This document shows, piece by piece, positions 22,209 through 30,841 of a stretch of 32,283 bases of DNA. The position numbers and the translations under genes were made by a program. The DNA is from Bacillota bacterium (GTDB taxonomy: Bacteria > Bacillota > Clostridia > Christensenellales > SZUA-584). The notes under the pieces are model-generated. The model was given only the letters and a program-made list of their open reading frames with translations, was not told the origin of the DNA and made no database searches. Position 1 is the stretch's first letter. Each line of letters starts with the position of its first letter. Where the stretch lies: positions 1-32,283 of the forward strand of contig JAEWCC010000010.1 in the NCBI GenBank assembly GCA_023390815.1. Reading direction: 5' to 3'.

Positions 22209-23615
22209 TTAAGGCTTCCTGATCTTGTAGCTGTAATGGGGTTTGTGGTGATTAAAGCGCTTGCGCTTACGCTGGTTCACCGTCAGCAGACGCACCACAA
22301 CAAACGAAATCAGCGCGGCGGGGATCAGCAGCCACCACCAAACGGAGGCGTCTCCCTGCTCTTCATTGTTGTTTAGCGGCGCGGGAGTCTGTGTCGCCAC
22401 TGCGATATCACTGCTCGAATCCGGCCCGGGCCCGGCCTCGGGAACATCCCGCGACGCGATCAGGTTCCCTGTGTAGAGCACTGTCCCGGTCGCCGCGCTC
22501 TTGTAGGTAACAGTGCCCAAAACATCGTCTTTGGCAATAGGGGCTTTCAGGGGTTCATTATTGAACGATTTCTCAGTCGCGATGGTATCTGTATTGTCGA
22601 GCAAGTCTTGTGCAACCGCCCTTTCGAGCGTCACATAGGCGCTGCCCGCCTCGGGCGCGTTGAAATCGAGCACGCCGGAGTCGTTCGCGGCAGCGTTTTC
22701 CACCGCGGCCTGAACCGGTTCTGTCTTTGCGAGCAATGTCGCAAGATCAACCGTTATAAAGTTGCCGAAGCCCCATTCGAAGAGGCCTTTCGTGAGAGGC
22801 CAGCGTTCTCTGCCGTTAAATTCGTCCTTAAAAACGAGACATACGAGTGTCATCCCATCTTTGGTCGCTGATGAAATCAAACAGTCGCCCGCCGTGCGGG
22901 TTGAGCCCGTTTTAATTCCCGTTGCATACTGATAGTAATATGGATCACCCATCTGCAGCAGCTTATTCGTGTTTTCGACTTTCCATTCGGAGGAATACTT
23001 GTTGTCAGCCGGCATCGTATAAGACGGCTGCGCCACAATATGCGCAAACTCCGGGTTCTTGATTGCGTATGCCGTCAGCGTTGCCATATCGCGCGCGGTG
23101 GAGTAATGCTCATCATCATGCATTCCATGCGGAACGGTAAAGTGTGTTTGGGTCATGCCCAGTTCAGCCGCCTTGGTGTTCATCATTACGGCGAATCCAT
23201 CGATATCCCCGCCTAAAAATTCCGCTGTGGCGACTGCGGCGTCGTTGCCCGATACCATCATCATGCCGCTGATTAGATCCTTTAAAACGATCTTTTCTCC
23301 TTCATAGACATGGAGCAATGAACCCAGTTGCCCCGCCGCTTTGGAGGATACGGCAACCTCCTGATCGAGCTTCCCGCTCTCCAGCGCAAGCAGACATGTC
23401 ATGATCTTCGTCGTGCTCGCCGGTTCAATCCGTTGGTCGATGTTTTTCTGGTACAAGATCATTCCTGTGGTCGGGTCGAACAGCATAACCGAATACGGAT
23501 TGACACTGCCTGTATACTGCGTTGTCCCGGTATAATCCGTAAAAGCCCGCGCGTTGCCTTTCAGCAAAGTGAGCGTCAGAATGACCGTCAACAAAGTCGC
23601 CGTGACTTTTTTCAA
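22209..23615 (-). CDS. D-alanyl-D-alanine carboxypeptidase, DacF type (paralogue 1)
   Basis: A 468-aa penicillin-binding carboxypeptidase that trims the terminal D-Ala from peptidoglycan stems outside the cell. There is a signal peptide (1-24), SxxK at Ser67-Lys70 (STTK), SxN at 122-124 (SGN) and KTG at 235-237. A PBP5-like C-terminal domain follows, then a proline-rich linker, a C-terminal anchor beginning WWWLL, and a basic tail (KRKRF...HYSYKIRKP). The start is TTG at 23615: GGAGG lies six bases upstream, and the paralogue has the same TTG-AAA-AAA-GTC start. The upstream ATG at 23648 lacks a ribosome site. The promoter region carries a WalR-like box. Confidence 0.93.
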   Translation of the reverse strand: MKKVTATLLTVILTLTLLKGNARAFTDYTGTTQYTGSVNPYSVMLFDPTTGMILYQKNIDQRIEPASTTKIMTCLLALESGKLDQEVAVSSKAAGQLGSLLHVYEGEKIVLKDLISGMMMVSGNDAAVATAEFLGGDIDGFAVMMNTKAAELGMTQTHFTVPHGMHDDEHYSTARDMATLTAYAIKNPEFAHIVAQPSYTMPADNKYSSEWKVENTNKLLQMGDPYYYQYATGIKTGSTRTAGDCLISSATKDGMTLVCLVFKDEFNGRERWPLTKGLFEWGFGNFITVDLATLLAKTEPVQAAVENAAANDSGVLDFNAPEAGSAYVTLERAVAQDLLDNTDTIATEKSFNNEPLKAPIAKDDVLGTVTYKSAATGTVLYTGNLIASRDVPEAGPGPDSSSDIAVATQTPAPLNNNEEQGDASVWWWLLIPAALISFVVVRLLTVNQRKRKRFNHHKPHYSYKIRKP

Positions 23616-23659
23616 ATCGCACCTCCGCATTACAGCCAGTTTCGACAAAATTTAATACA

Positions 23660-23688
23660 ATTATAACGCTTTTGTTACATATTGTATA
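23660..23688 (-). promoter_or_regulatory. Promoter and WalR-like box of carboxypeptidase 1
   Basis: On the minus strand, TATACA (23683-23688), a 17-base spacer and TATAAT (23660-23665). Inside and overlapping the -10 is TGTAAC-N5-CGTTAT (23663-23679), one mismatch from the WalR (YycF) consensus TGTWAH-N5-TGTWAH. About 50 bases are clearly shared with the promoter of the second paralogue. Confidence 0.6.
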
Positions 23689-23751
23689 TAGTTTCACATC
23701 AGAGGGGATTTGGGTTAAATCATTCCCAGAAATAAAGTTTAAAATATAAAA

Positions 23752-23773
23752 GAAGCCGTGGATTCACGGCTTC
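23752..23773 (-). terminator. Terminator of carboxypeptidase 2
   Basis: A 9-bp stem GAAGCCGTG / CACGGCTTC with a 4-base loop and a minus-strand tail TTTTATATTTT, just after the stop of the second carboxypeptidase gene. Confidence 0.88.
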
Positions 23774-23778
23774 AAAGG

Positions 23779-25194
23779 TTATCGTTTTTTGATTCTGTAG
23801 CTGTAATGCGGCTGACGGTGCCTGAAGCGTTTGCGCTTGCGCTGATTCACCGTCAGCAGACGGATCACCAGAAACGCGATCAACGCGCCGGGCAGCAGCA
23901 GCCACCACCATATTCCGCTGTTCTTGTTGTTGGTGACTGTCTCAGGCAGCATGGGCTGCTGTGTCTCCACAGCCGTAGCTCCGCTGGAACTGGGCTCGGA
24001 GCCGACTTTGGGAACATCGCGCGGGGCGACCAGATTACCCGTATAAAGCACTGCGCCGGTACCCGCGTCCTTATAGGTCACGGTACCAATCACATCGTCT
24101 TTTGTGATGGGCGCCACCAGCGGATCGGAACTCAGCGCGGTCTCCACAGATATAGAATTGGCGCCGTTCATGATCCCTTCCGCAATTGCCTTATCGAGTG
24201 TGATATACGCAGCGCCCGCCGCAGGAGCATTGAATTCGAGGATACCCGAGTCGCTGGCGGCAGCGTTCTCCACCGTTATCTTGAGCGGTTCGGCTTTTTC
24301 GAGCAGCGTTGCCATGTCAACCGTTTTAAAATTGTCAAAGCCCCACTCAAGGAGGTCTTTGGAGAGTTCCCAGCGGACAGTGCCTTCATATGGCGCGCCA
24401 AACACAATACAAATTAAATTCATTCCATCCTTGGATGCAGATGAAATCAGGCAATCGCCTCCGGCAGGCGTCGAACCTGTTTTGATACCTGTTGTATATT
24501 GATAATAATATTCATTATCTGATTGCAGAAGTTTGTTGGTATTTTTTACATCCCTTGCTCCTGTCTTATTGGTGGCGGGCATCGTGTAGCTGCTCTGACC
24601 AACAATTTGTGCAAACTGCGGATTCTGCATCGCATACTGTGTCAGTATCGCCATATCCCGCGCAGTCGAATAATGATCATCGGCATGCAAGCCATGAGGC
24701 ACCGAAAAATGTGTACTCGTCATGCCCAGCTCACTCGCTTTGGCATTCATCATATCAATAAATCCATCTGTCGTATCGCCAATATGTTCCGCGACGGCGA
24801 CCGCAGCCTTGTTGCAGGATGCCATCATCATGCCGTTAATCAGATCTTTTAGCACAACTTCTTCCCCGCTGACCAAAGGCCGGTCTGGGGTAATCTTAGA
24901 CCCGGCCTGATTTGCCGCCTTGGATGAAACCGTGACGACAGAATTCATGTCTCCGTTCTCCAAGGCAAGAAGACACGTCATAATCTTGGTGGTGCTTGCA
25001 GGCTCAATTTGTTGATCGATGTTTTTCTGATACAGTATCGTCCCCGAATCCGCATCAAACAGCATTACAGCTGTTGCATTAACCTCACCTGTATATTGTG
25101 TTGCCCCCGAATAATCCGTAAAGGCCAACGCGTTGCCTATAAATAGTGTCAACGTCATTATAGCCATCAAACAAAAGGCTGCGACTTTTTTCAA
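23779..25194 (-). CDS. D-alanyl-D-alanine carboxypeptidase, DacF type (paralogue 2)
   Basis: A 471-aa tandem paralogue of the previous gene product: signal peptide (1-24), SxxK at Ser67-Lys70, SxN as Ser126-Cys127-Asn128 (SCN rather than SGN), and KTG at 238-240. A PBP5-like C-terminal domain, a C-terminal anchor (WWWLL) and a basic NQRKRKRF tail follow. It is four residues longer in the loop before SxN. The start is TTG at 25194, with GGAGG nine bases upstream and the same LKKV start as the paralogue; the much longer open frame upstream to 25473 runs through the promoter and into the opposite HAD gene and is rejected. It has its own promoter and terminator. Confidence 0.93.
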   Translation of the reverse strand: MKKVAAFCLMAIMTLTLFIGNALAFTDYSGATQYTGEVNATAVMLFDADSGTILYQKNIDQQIEPASTTKIMTCLLALENGDMNSVVTVSSKAANQAGSKITPDRPLVSGEEVVLKDLINGMMMASCNKAAVAVAEHIGDTTDGFIDMMNAKASELGMTSTHFSVPHGLHADDHYSTARDMAILTQYAMQNPQFAQIVGQSSYTMPATNKTGARDVKNTNKLLQSDNEYYYQYTTGIKTGSTPAGGDCLISSASKDGMNLICIVFGAPYEGTVRWELSKDLLEWGFDNFKTVDMATLLEKAEPLKITVENAAASDSGILEFNAPAAGAAYITLDKAIAEGIMNGANSISVETALSSDPLVAPITKDDVIGTVTYKDAGTGAVLYTGNLVAPRDVPKVGSEPSSSGATAVETQQPMLPETVTNNKNSGIWWWLLLPGALIAFLVIRLLTVNQRKRKRFRHRQPHYSYRIKKR

Positions 25195-25246
25195 ATCGTC
25201 TATCCTCCAAATGCTCTTTCGCCCGATCCCGGCACAAATCAATACA

Positions 25247-25275
25247 AGTATAACACTTTCGTAACACATTGTACA
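25247..25275 (-). promoter_or_regulatory. Promoter and perfect WalR-consensus box of carboxypeptidase 2
   Basis: On the minus strand, TGTACA (25270-25275), a 17-base spacer and TATACT (25247-25252). TGTTAC-N5-TGTTAT (25250-25266) matches the published WalR/YycF consensus TGTWAH-N5-TGTWAH at every defined position and overlaps the -10, a position linked to repression in Bacillus. Confidence 0.68.
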
Positions 25276-25415
25276 TAGCTTCTGTCTGTTGCTGACGCTT
25301 TCGGTCGAAGCTTGTCGAAAGACCGGCGGGCAGGCGCTTTTTTGACAGTATATCAGCAAAGTGCGGTTTTGTGAACCCATAATTCCTTTTTCATCCCTTT
25401 TATCGTCCTGCCTGT

Positions 25416-25443
25416 TTGCAAACCGCAGGTCAGCATGTATAAT
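25416..25443 (+). promoter_or_regulatory. Promoter of the HAD-hprK-glucokinase operon
   Basis: TTGCAA (25416-25421), a 16-base spacer and TATAAT (25438-25443), 28 bases before the first start codon. Confidence 0.65.
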
Positions 25444-25471
25444 GAAATCAATACAGCTCTGGGAGGACATC

Positions 25472-26272
25472 ATGGGTTACAAGATGATCGCGATCGATCT
25501 CGACGACACGCTGCTGGACAGCCGCGGCAGCATACCGGAAAGGACAGCGCTGGCAGTACGTGCCGCAGCCGAGGCGGGTGTACGCGTTGTGATCTGTACG
25601 GGCCGTACGATCAAGGGCATGCGCCGTTTTCACGATGCGCTGAACCTTGATACACTCATGATCACATCAGGCGGCGCGGAGGTCTATGATGCGCAGGGCC
25701 ATATCATCTTTGGATATCCGGTCGAACCGGCGCTTGTCAAGCGTGTGCTGCAGCTGGCGCGCGAATACGAAGCGCACGCGCAGGTATATGTCGATGGTGA
25801 GCTTGCGTATCAGAGCCGGAACGCGTACGCCGAAAAATACGAACGTTCTTACGGCTTCCCAGGTATCGAGATTCCCGATCTTTTTGAACGCGACGACATT
25901 GTGACGCCAAAAGTATTGTTCATGTCCGAACCCGAAACCATACTCTCGATAAAGAGCGAAGCCGAGACGCGATTTCCGCAGCTCGCGATCAAACGCTCCA
26001 AACCGGAGTTTTTAGAATTTGTACATCCCGACGTCAGCAAAGGCGAGGCGATGAAGTTCGTTGCCGGGTACTACGGCATCGATCTTAAGGACGTTGTGGC
26101 CGTGGGCGACAGCGAGATCGATATCTCAATGATCGAAGCTGCGGGTCTCGGCGTTGCCATGGGCAACGCGAGCCTTGAGACCAAAGCCGCCGCCGATTGG
26201 GTCTGCGCCTCCAACGATGACGCAGGCGTTGCGGATGTGATTGAAAAAATCATTGCTGGAGGAAATCCATGA
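25472..26272 (+). CDS. HAD-superfamily Cof-type phosphatase
   Basis: A 266-aa cytoplasmic hydrolase of HAD subclass IIB. Motif I is DLDDT (Asp9 nucleophile, Asp11), motif II is in MITSGGA, the conserved Lys is followed by VKFVA-type helix residues, and the acidic motif is AVGDSEIDISMIEAAG. The C2B cap lies between. Relatives dephosphorylate sugar phosphates, flavin precursors or similar small phosphates; the exact substrate cannot be read. The start at 25472 has GGGAGG four bases upstream; the longer frame from 25361 covers the promoter. It is the first gene of the operon and overlaps hprK by four bases (ATGA), so the two are coupled. Confidence 0.93.
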   Translation: MGYKMIAIDLDDTLLDSRGSIPERTALAVRAAAEAGVRVVICTGRTIKGMRRFHDALNLDTLMITSGGAEVYDAQGHIIFGYPVEPALVKRVLQLAREYEAHAQVYVDGELAYQSRNAYAEKYERSYGFPGIEIPDLFERDDIVTPKVLFMSEPETILSIKSEAETRFPQLAIKRSKPEFLEFVHPDVSKGEAMKFVAGYYGIDLKDVVAVGDSEIDISMIEAAGLGVAMGNASLETKAAADWVCASNDDAGVADVIEKIIAGGNP

Positions 26273-27204
26273 AAACCAAGCTGAAAATCGACGACATCGC
26301 GAGTGAACTGGGCCTATCCATCCTCTACCGCGGCGATACCGACGAAATTGATATCAACACTTCGGACCTTAACCGCCCCGGCCTTCAGATGGCGGGCTTT
26401 TTCGAATATTTCGCCGTCAACCGTATCCAGCTGTTCGGCATGGTCGAGATGACCTATCTGCAAAACCTCGATCCGGAATTGAAACGGGAACGGCTCGATA
26501 AATACTTCGCGAGCGGCGTACCGTGCGTGCTGATTGGGCGAAACCTGACACCGCCGCCCGAAATGATGGACGCGGCGAAGAAGTACAACACGCCGATCCT
26601 CATGTCCGGCCTTACCACCACCAAGCTCAGCCACAAGACCACCGTTTATCTGGACCGCGTTCTCGCGCCCAGCATCGCGCGCCACGCGGGCCTCATGGAC
26701 GTATACGGCGTGGGCATCCTGCTGATGGGCGACTCGGGCGTAGGCAAGAGTGAAACCGCGTTGGAACTCGTCAAGCGCGGCCACCGGCTCGTTGCGGACG
26801 ACGTGGTGGAAATCATCAAGCTGTCCGATAACCAGCTCGTCGGCCAATCCCCCGAGGTCATCCGCCACATGATGGAGATCCGCGGCCTCGGTATCATCGA
26901 CGTGCGAACATTATACGGCATCGGCGCGGTACTCGTGGAGAAATCGATTGAGCTCGCGGTTAACCTCGAACTCGGCGACGTCCCCAACATCGACCGACTG
27001 GGCTTATATGACGATTACATCACGCTGCTGGGCGTGAAAATACCGACCATCACCATCCCAGTCCGCCCGGGCAGAAACCTTGCGATCATTATCGAAGTCG
27101 CCGCAATGAATTTCCGTCTCAAATGCATGGGCCAGGTGACGGCAGACCAGCTTGACAGCCGTTTGCTCAGCATCATCGCGCCGGGTTCGGTCAAAGAGGA
27201 GTAA
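26269..27204 (+). CDS. hprK: HPr kinase/phosphorylase
   Basis: A 311-aa bifunctional enzyme that phosphorylates Ser46 of HPr with ATP or pyrophosphate and removes the phosphate, controlling carbon catabolite repression through CcpA. The kinase domain has the P-loop GDSGVGKS (154-161), the catalytic Asp pair in VADDVVE (177-178), His139 in IARHAGLMDVYG and the family signature MEIRGLGIIDVR (202-213). The N-terminal domain (1-130) is complete. It overlaps the HAD gene by four bases and is followed after four bases by a glucokinase gene, whose ribosome site overlaps its stop region. Length is typical. Confidence 0.98.
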   Translation: MKTKLKIDDIASELGLSILYRGDTDEIDINTSDLNRPGLQMAGFFEYFAVNRIQLFGMVEMTYLQNLDPELKRERLDKYFASGVPCVLIGRNLTPPPEMMDAAKKYNTPILMSGLTTTKLSHKTTVYLDRVLAPSIARHAGLMDVYGVGILLMGDSGVGKSETALELVKRGHRLVADDVVEIIKLSDNQLVGQSPEVIRHMMEIRGLGIIDVRTLYGIGAVLVEKSIELAVNLELGDVPNIDRLGLYDDYITLLGVKIPTITIPVRPGRNLAIIIEVAAMNFRLKCMGQVTADQLDSRLLSIIAPGSVKEE

Positions 27205-27208
27205 CGCT

Positions 27209-28147
27209 ATGATCTATGCAGGAATCGATGTCGGCGGCACGACCATCAAAGCCGCGCTGGTGGATGAAACGGGAGCTCTGCTCTGCAAAACCAGCGTGCC
27301 TTCCGGCGCAAGCCGCCCCTACACCATGCTTGTCAAAGACATGACGGACGCCGTGGCCTCCCTCGCCTCGCAGCAGGGCATCACGATGAACGATATCGCG
27401 GGCGCGGGCATCGGCATACCGGGCGTGTCGCAAAACGGCGTGGCGATCGTGCACAACCTCTATTGGTTCGACGTGTCGCTTGCCGAAGAATTTAAAAAGA
27501 ACGCCGATATCCCCGTTGTGATCGACAACGACGCAACGGCTGCGGCGCTTTACGAATACCGTCTTGGCGCGCTCGCGGGCAGCCGCGTGGGCGTATTGAT
27601 TACGCTGGGCACCGGCGTGGGCGGCGGTATTATCATCGACGGACGGCCATTCTCTGGTGCGCACGGCCTCGGCAGTGAAATCGGCCATATCACGATGGTT
27701 CCGGGAGGCCTGCAGTGTACGTGCGGCAACAAGGGCTGCCTGGAGGTGTACGGCTCGGCAGGCGCTCTCGTACGGCTTGGCAGGCGTTGCGTCATCGACC
27801 GGCCCGAAAGCATGCTGCACCATTTAACGGGCGGTGATCATTTAAAGGTTACGCCTCAGCTCATATTCGACACCGCAAAAAACGGCGACTATGTGGCGGA
27901 CTCCATCGTAGACGAATACGTTTATTACCTCTCCATGGGCGTCTGTACGATTGAAAACTTCATCGATCCGGACGTGATCGCGTTTGGCGGAGGCATCTCG
28001 GGTGCAGGCGACTACCTGCTGCAAAAGCTCATCAAAGCCAGCTCAGGCCTTGGCATATTCGAGAATAAACGGTATGCGGATATCCGGCTTGCCAAAGCCG
28101 GCAACGATGCGGGTGTGATTGGGGCGGCGCTGCTCGCGATGGTATGA
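27209..28147 (+). CDS. ROK-family glucokinase
   Basis: A 312-aa sugar kinase. The ATP-binding DVGGTTIK is at the N-terminus, the catalytic aspartate is Asp108 in IDNDATAA, and the zinc motif is complete (His160 and CTCGNKGCLE, 170-179). It probably phosphorylates glucose at C6, though some ROK kinases use N-acetylmannosamine, allose or fructose. The start at 27209 has GAGGAG upstream, overlapping the end of hprK; the longer frame from 27152 lies inside hprK and is rejected. Co-transcription with hprK links sugar entry to catabolite control. Confidence 0.94.
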   Translation: MIYAGIDVGGTTIKAALVDETGALLCKTSVPSGASRPYTMLVKDMTDAVASLASQQGITMNDIAGAGIGIPGVSQNGVAIVHNLYWFDVSLAEEFKKNADIPVVIDNDATAAALYEYRLGALAGSRVGVLITLGTGVGGGIIIDGRPFSGAHGLGSEIGHITMVPGGLQCTCGNKGCLEVYGSAGALVRLGRRCVIDRPESMLHHLTGGDHLKVTPQLIFDTAKNGDYVADSIVDEYVYYLSMGVCTIENFIDPDVIAFGGGISGAGDYLLQKLIKASSGLGIFENKRYADIRLAKAGNDAGVIGAALLAMV

Positions 28148-28189
28148 TTTAAAACAATCGGCCATACAAATAAGCAAGAGGAGACTGTT

Positions 28190-29305
28190 ATGCGGCCTAA
28201 ACCTGTTGCTTATTTTTTATGCGTAGTTTCGCTGGCACTTATTGCGATATGCCCGTTGATTCTGCTCACCAACCAACATATCGCTGCCGAAGCTGCGCCG
28301 TATAAAGGCATCCTGACGCTGTGGCACATCACGGAATGGCGCACCGGCGGCAGCTCTTTTGAGGCTTTCTTAAGCAAGCGCATCAAGGATTTTGAGGCTA
28401 ACTATGCGTATGCGTTCATCGAACTCGAATCGCTCACGCAGGAAGAAGCGATGCAGGCGCTGGAGGCTGGCAAGGCCCCGGATATGATCTCTTATTCTCA
28501 AGGCCGGAATCCGGGGATTACGCTTCAGAAGCTGCCCGCCGCCGGTACCATCGTACCCGACACCGGCGAAGACGCATGGCCGTATACGTGCGGCGGCTAT
28601 TGCATGCTCGTCAATACCGACCTGCTGACCGGGCAGGGAGCGGAGCTCCCCGAAAGCGGTTGGGGACTGCGTCCCGAACCGCTGATTGCGGCTGCTCAGC
28701 ACGGCGTCTGCTTCGATGCGGAGACGGGCAAATCCTCGCTGCCTGCGCTGGCGCTGCACGAATACCCGGAGTCGGACGAACCCAACATGTCCACGTGGGG
28801 CGAGCCCGAGCCGCCCGAAGCCATACTCTCCATTCAGCCGGAAAAATTGGACGACGGCCTTGAGGCTTTTCTCCATGGCGAGGCCGCCGTACTGATCGCC
28901 TCTCAGCGGCAGCTTTATGAGGTGGAGCAGGCTTACCAGCGAGGCGAAAGCCCATCGTACTTCGCCTATGGCATCGGCGGCTATACGGATATGGTACAGA
29001 TGATCGGCATCGCATCCTGCGACGATGAAAAGAAGCTTTCGGCATGCGTCACATTCGCCCGCTCACTGCTCTCCCGTTCCGGGCAAAAAAAGCTGGAGCC
29101 TATGGGCACGCTGCCCGTGATTGCAGGATTGGAGGAGGATATCTATACGGAAGACGAATGCCGCCGTACGATGTATACGCTGCTTTGCGAAAGCATGGCT
29201 TTCCCCGACACGGGGGACGCGCAGGGCCTGAACAACCTCGCTGCAAAAGCGCTGGGCGGGGAAGCGAGTGCGCTGAAGGAACTACGGGCGAAGTTAAGGA
29301 ACTGA
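28190..29305 (+). CDS. Extracellular solute-binding-like protein, non-lipidated
   Basis: A 371-aa exported protein resembling family-1 ABC solute-binding proteins. It has an N-terminal hydrophobic segment (8-27), a first lobe starting GILTLWHITEWRTGGSSF with ALEAGKAPDMISYS, then GEAAVLIASQRQLYEVE, and the C-terminal signature CVTFARSLLSRSGQKKLEPMG-type typical of sugar-binding lobes. There is no lipobox Cys at the expected place, so it is secreted or anchored by the N-terminal helix. No permease or ATPase is next to it. It follows the glucokinase gene by 43 bases with AGAGGAG upstream, so it is likely the last gene of the hprK operon. Sugar sensing or capture is an inference. Confidence 0.78.
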   Translation: MRPKPVAYFLCVVSLALIAICPLILLTNQHIAAEAAPYKGILTLWHITEWRTGGSSFEAFLSKRIKDFEANYAYAFIELESLTQEEAMQALEAGKAPDMISYSQGRNPGITLQKLPAAGTIVPDTGEDAWPYTCGGYCMLVNTDLLTGQGAELPESGWGLRPEPLIAAAQHGVCFDAETGKSSLPALALHEYPESDEPNMSTWGEPEPPEAILSIQPEKLDDGLEAFLHGEAAVLIASQRQLYEVEQAYQRGESPSYFAYGIGGYTDMVQMIGIASCDDEKKLSACVTFARSLLSRSGQKKLEPMGTLPVIAGLEEDIYTEDECRRTMYTLLCESMAFPDTGDAQGLNNLAAKALGGEASALKELRAKLRN

Positions 29306-29416
29306 TTCTCGAACCGAGGTACGTTTATGAAATTACATCTCGCTCCCGGATAGCTTGTATAATTATTGAGATTTATGGCATATTATCTCTCGTAAATTAT
29401 CCGTCAGGTCCATCGA

Positions 29417-29977
29417 TTAAATATATTTCTTATATTCTAAATAGTTGTCATTATCAAAGCATACAAATATGACTTTCTTAATACCGACATTCTTTATAAG
29501 AAGGGATGTTACCGTATTTATTGCTACTTTTGCGGCAATATCCTTAGGAAAGTGATATATACCCGTGCTGATGCACGGGTAAGCTATGCTCTTAACATTA
29601 TGCGTCAGCGCCAACTGAAACGTGTTTTCATAGCATTTTACGAGCAACTCAATCTCCTTTTTTACACCTCCGTTCCATACCGGTCCAACCGTATGTATCA
29701 CATATTTGGCTTTTAAATTACCCGCATTCGTTATTACTGCTTCGCCCGGTGCACAGCCGCCCTGCCTATTTCTGATTTTCATACACTCATCTAGGATTGC
29801 TCTCCCGCCTGCTTTATGAATAGCGCCGTCAACCCCTCCGCCTCCAAGGAGGCTGCTGTTCGCTGCGTTAACGATCGCATCCACTGCGAGCTTAGTAATA
29901 TCATCCCTTATTACAGAAATTCTTTCATCAACTGTTTGATTCATAATATCCATCCGATCATAAGCATCTTTATTCAT
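29417..29977 (-). CDS. Macrodomain protein (ADP-ribose/O-acetyl-ADP-ribose hydrolase type)
   Basis: A 186-aa stand-alone macrodomain of the MacroD type. It has VDAIVNAANSSLLGGGGVDG, the ADP-ribose-binding loop with the catalytic Asn/Asp region, GEAVITNAGNLKAKYVIHTV, and the second loop AYPCISTGIYHFP. Relatives deacetylate O-acetyl-ADP-ribose or remove ADP-ribose from proteins. The start is uncertain: the ATG at 29977 has no clear ribosome site, and an internal ATG at residue 12 (MNQTVDERI) has GGATGGA upstream and may be the true start. It stands alone on the minus strand; no toxin partner is seen. Confidence 0.93.
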   Translation of the reverse strand: MNKDAYDRMDIMNQTVDERISVIRDDITKLAVDAIVNAANSSLLGGGGVDGAIHKAGGRAILDECMKIRNRQGGCAPGEAVITNAGNLKAKYVIHTVGPVWNGGVKKEIELLVKCYENTFQLALTHNVKSIAYPCISTGIYHFPKDIAAKVAINTVTSLLIKNVGIKKVIFVCFDNDNYLEYKKYI

Positions 29978-30048
29978 TATGCTTTAGAATACGCTTACAA
30001 CAATTGTAGCATGAATAACAGAAAACGGAATAGTGTATAGTGTCGGAA

Positions 30049-30195
30049 AACAAGAAACCGCAGTCTTGCCGCGGCTTTGTTTTGTTTATGCTGTGGGCTA
30101 AGTTGGCTCTGTCTTCGGGTCCGTTGTGGGTGCTTTGGTCCGTACGGGCGTGGCGCTTTGGTCGGCGTTGCTGTGGTCATCGGTCTGAGCGTCAC
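30049..30195 (-). pseudogene. Degenerate copy of the 3' end of the Pro/Thr-repeat protein gene
   Basis: About 150 bases align with the end of the gene at 31490-32283 plus its terminator. Both share CCGCGGCTTTGTTyTGTTTA, the stop region, and further on GCGCTTTGGTCGGCGTTGC. A gap of about 24 bases and many substitutions break the frame. On the minus strand the remains read TATPTKAP before going out of frame. The rest of the 29978-30340 interval (30196-30340) holds no convincing gene, only a short open frame without a start. Confidence 0.7.
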
Positions 30196-30340
30196 GCCCT
30201 GCGATGACGAAAGAAGCGATCGGCATGCGTCATGTTCGCTGCTTCCACTTCGGACAACGAGGCTCGAATCGAGGGGACATTGCCCATAACCGCAGCACTG
30301 ATCGTGACAAGACAATCCCGATTTTAATGAAGCGGCTCCT

Positions 30341-30748
30341 TCAGAGGCTTTTCTCCATTTCATTGATGATTGTGTTGATGTATTTCCTGGTTGAATTTGC
30401 GATGATCCAGCCAATGCCCGGAATCTTGGGCACAAACTCACCCGACCATCTGATTCTCGTATGATCTCCTGCGGCAATGAACTCTGCTTTCCCGAGATAA
30501 AATTTCACAGGAGAGCCCGATAAAATTTTATAAGTATATGAGTTCGGCGGATCGATACTTTCAAGGCGTTCATGCACCTCGCGCTTATCAAATATAATCA
30601 TCCTTTGGCAGCCCAATCCGTACAAGTTCGGATCACCCTCCTTTTCCACGGTGACAGGATATGGGCCCTGGGTCTTCGTAAAATCGGCAGCAGCCCAAAC
30701 TTTTTCCAGCGGTACATGAATGATTCTTTCTACCAACAGAGACTTCAT
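30341..30748 (-). CDS. SRPBCC-family (START/Bet v1-like) protein
   Basis: A 135-aa protein with the SRPBCC helix-grip fold pattern: an opening strand-helix (LLVERIIHVPLEKVWAAADF), a central strand region with RMIIFDKREVHERLESIDPP, and a long C-terminal helix (NSTRKYINTIINEMEKSL). These proteins bind small hydrophobic ligands in a central cavity; some are cyclases or dehydratases. No catalytic residue can be assigned here. The start at 30748 is supported by GAGGGGTGG upstream and by the fold; the longer frame to 30832 crosses a hairpin and is rejected. The gene may be co-transcribed with the RidA-like gene upstream. Confidence 0.85.
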   Translation of the reverse strand: MKSLLVERIIHVPLEKVWAAADFTKTQGPYPVTVEKEGDPNLYGLGCQRMIIFDKREVHERLESIDPPNSYTYKILSGSPVKFYLGKAEFIAAGDHTRIRWSGEFVPKIPGIGWIIANSTRKYINTIINEMEKSL

Positions 30749-30782
30749 ATTTCCACCCCTCTTTCCAACTGAATCATAAATT

Positions 30783-30797
30783 CGGGAGGCCCTCCCG
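30783..30797 (-). other. Compact palindrome between the RidA-like and SRPBCC genes
   Basis: CGGGAGG / CCTCCCG with one central base, followed on the minus strand by AATTTAT. It may act as a weak terminator or mRNA processing structure between two same-strand genes. Confidence 0.45.
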
Positions 30798-30841
30798 GTC
30801 ACTATGAATATATTAAAACTCCGTACAGACAATTCATTATA

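Noticed and set aside
23779..25473. A 564-residue version of carboxypeptidase 2
   Set aside because: The extra N-terminal 93 residues cover the promoter and overlap the divergent HAD gene; the TTG at 25194 has a strong ribosome site and matches the paralogue.
30196..30340. Open frame reading TISAAVMGNVPSIRASLSEV on the minus strand
   Set aside because: No start codon with a ribosome site and no known domain; lies in the decayed region next to the pseudogene.
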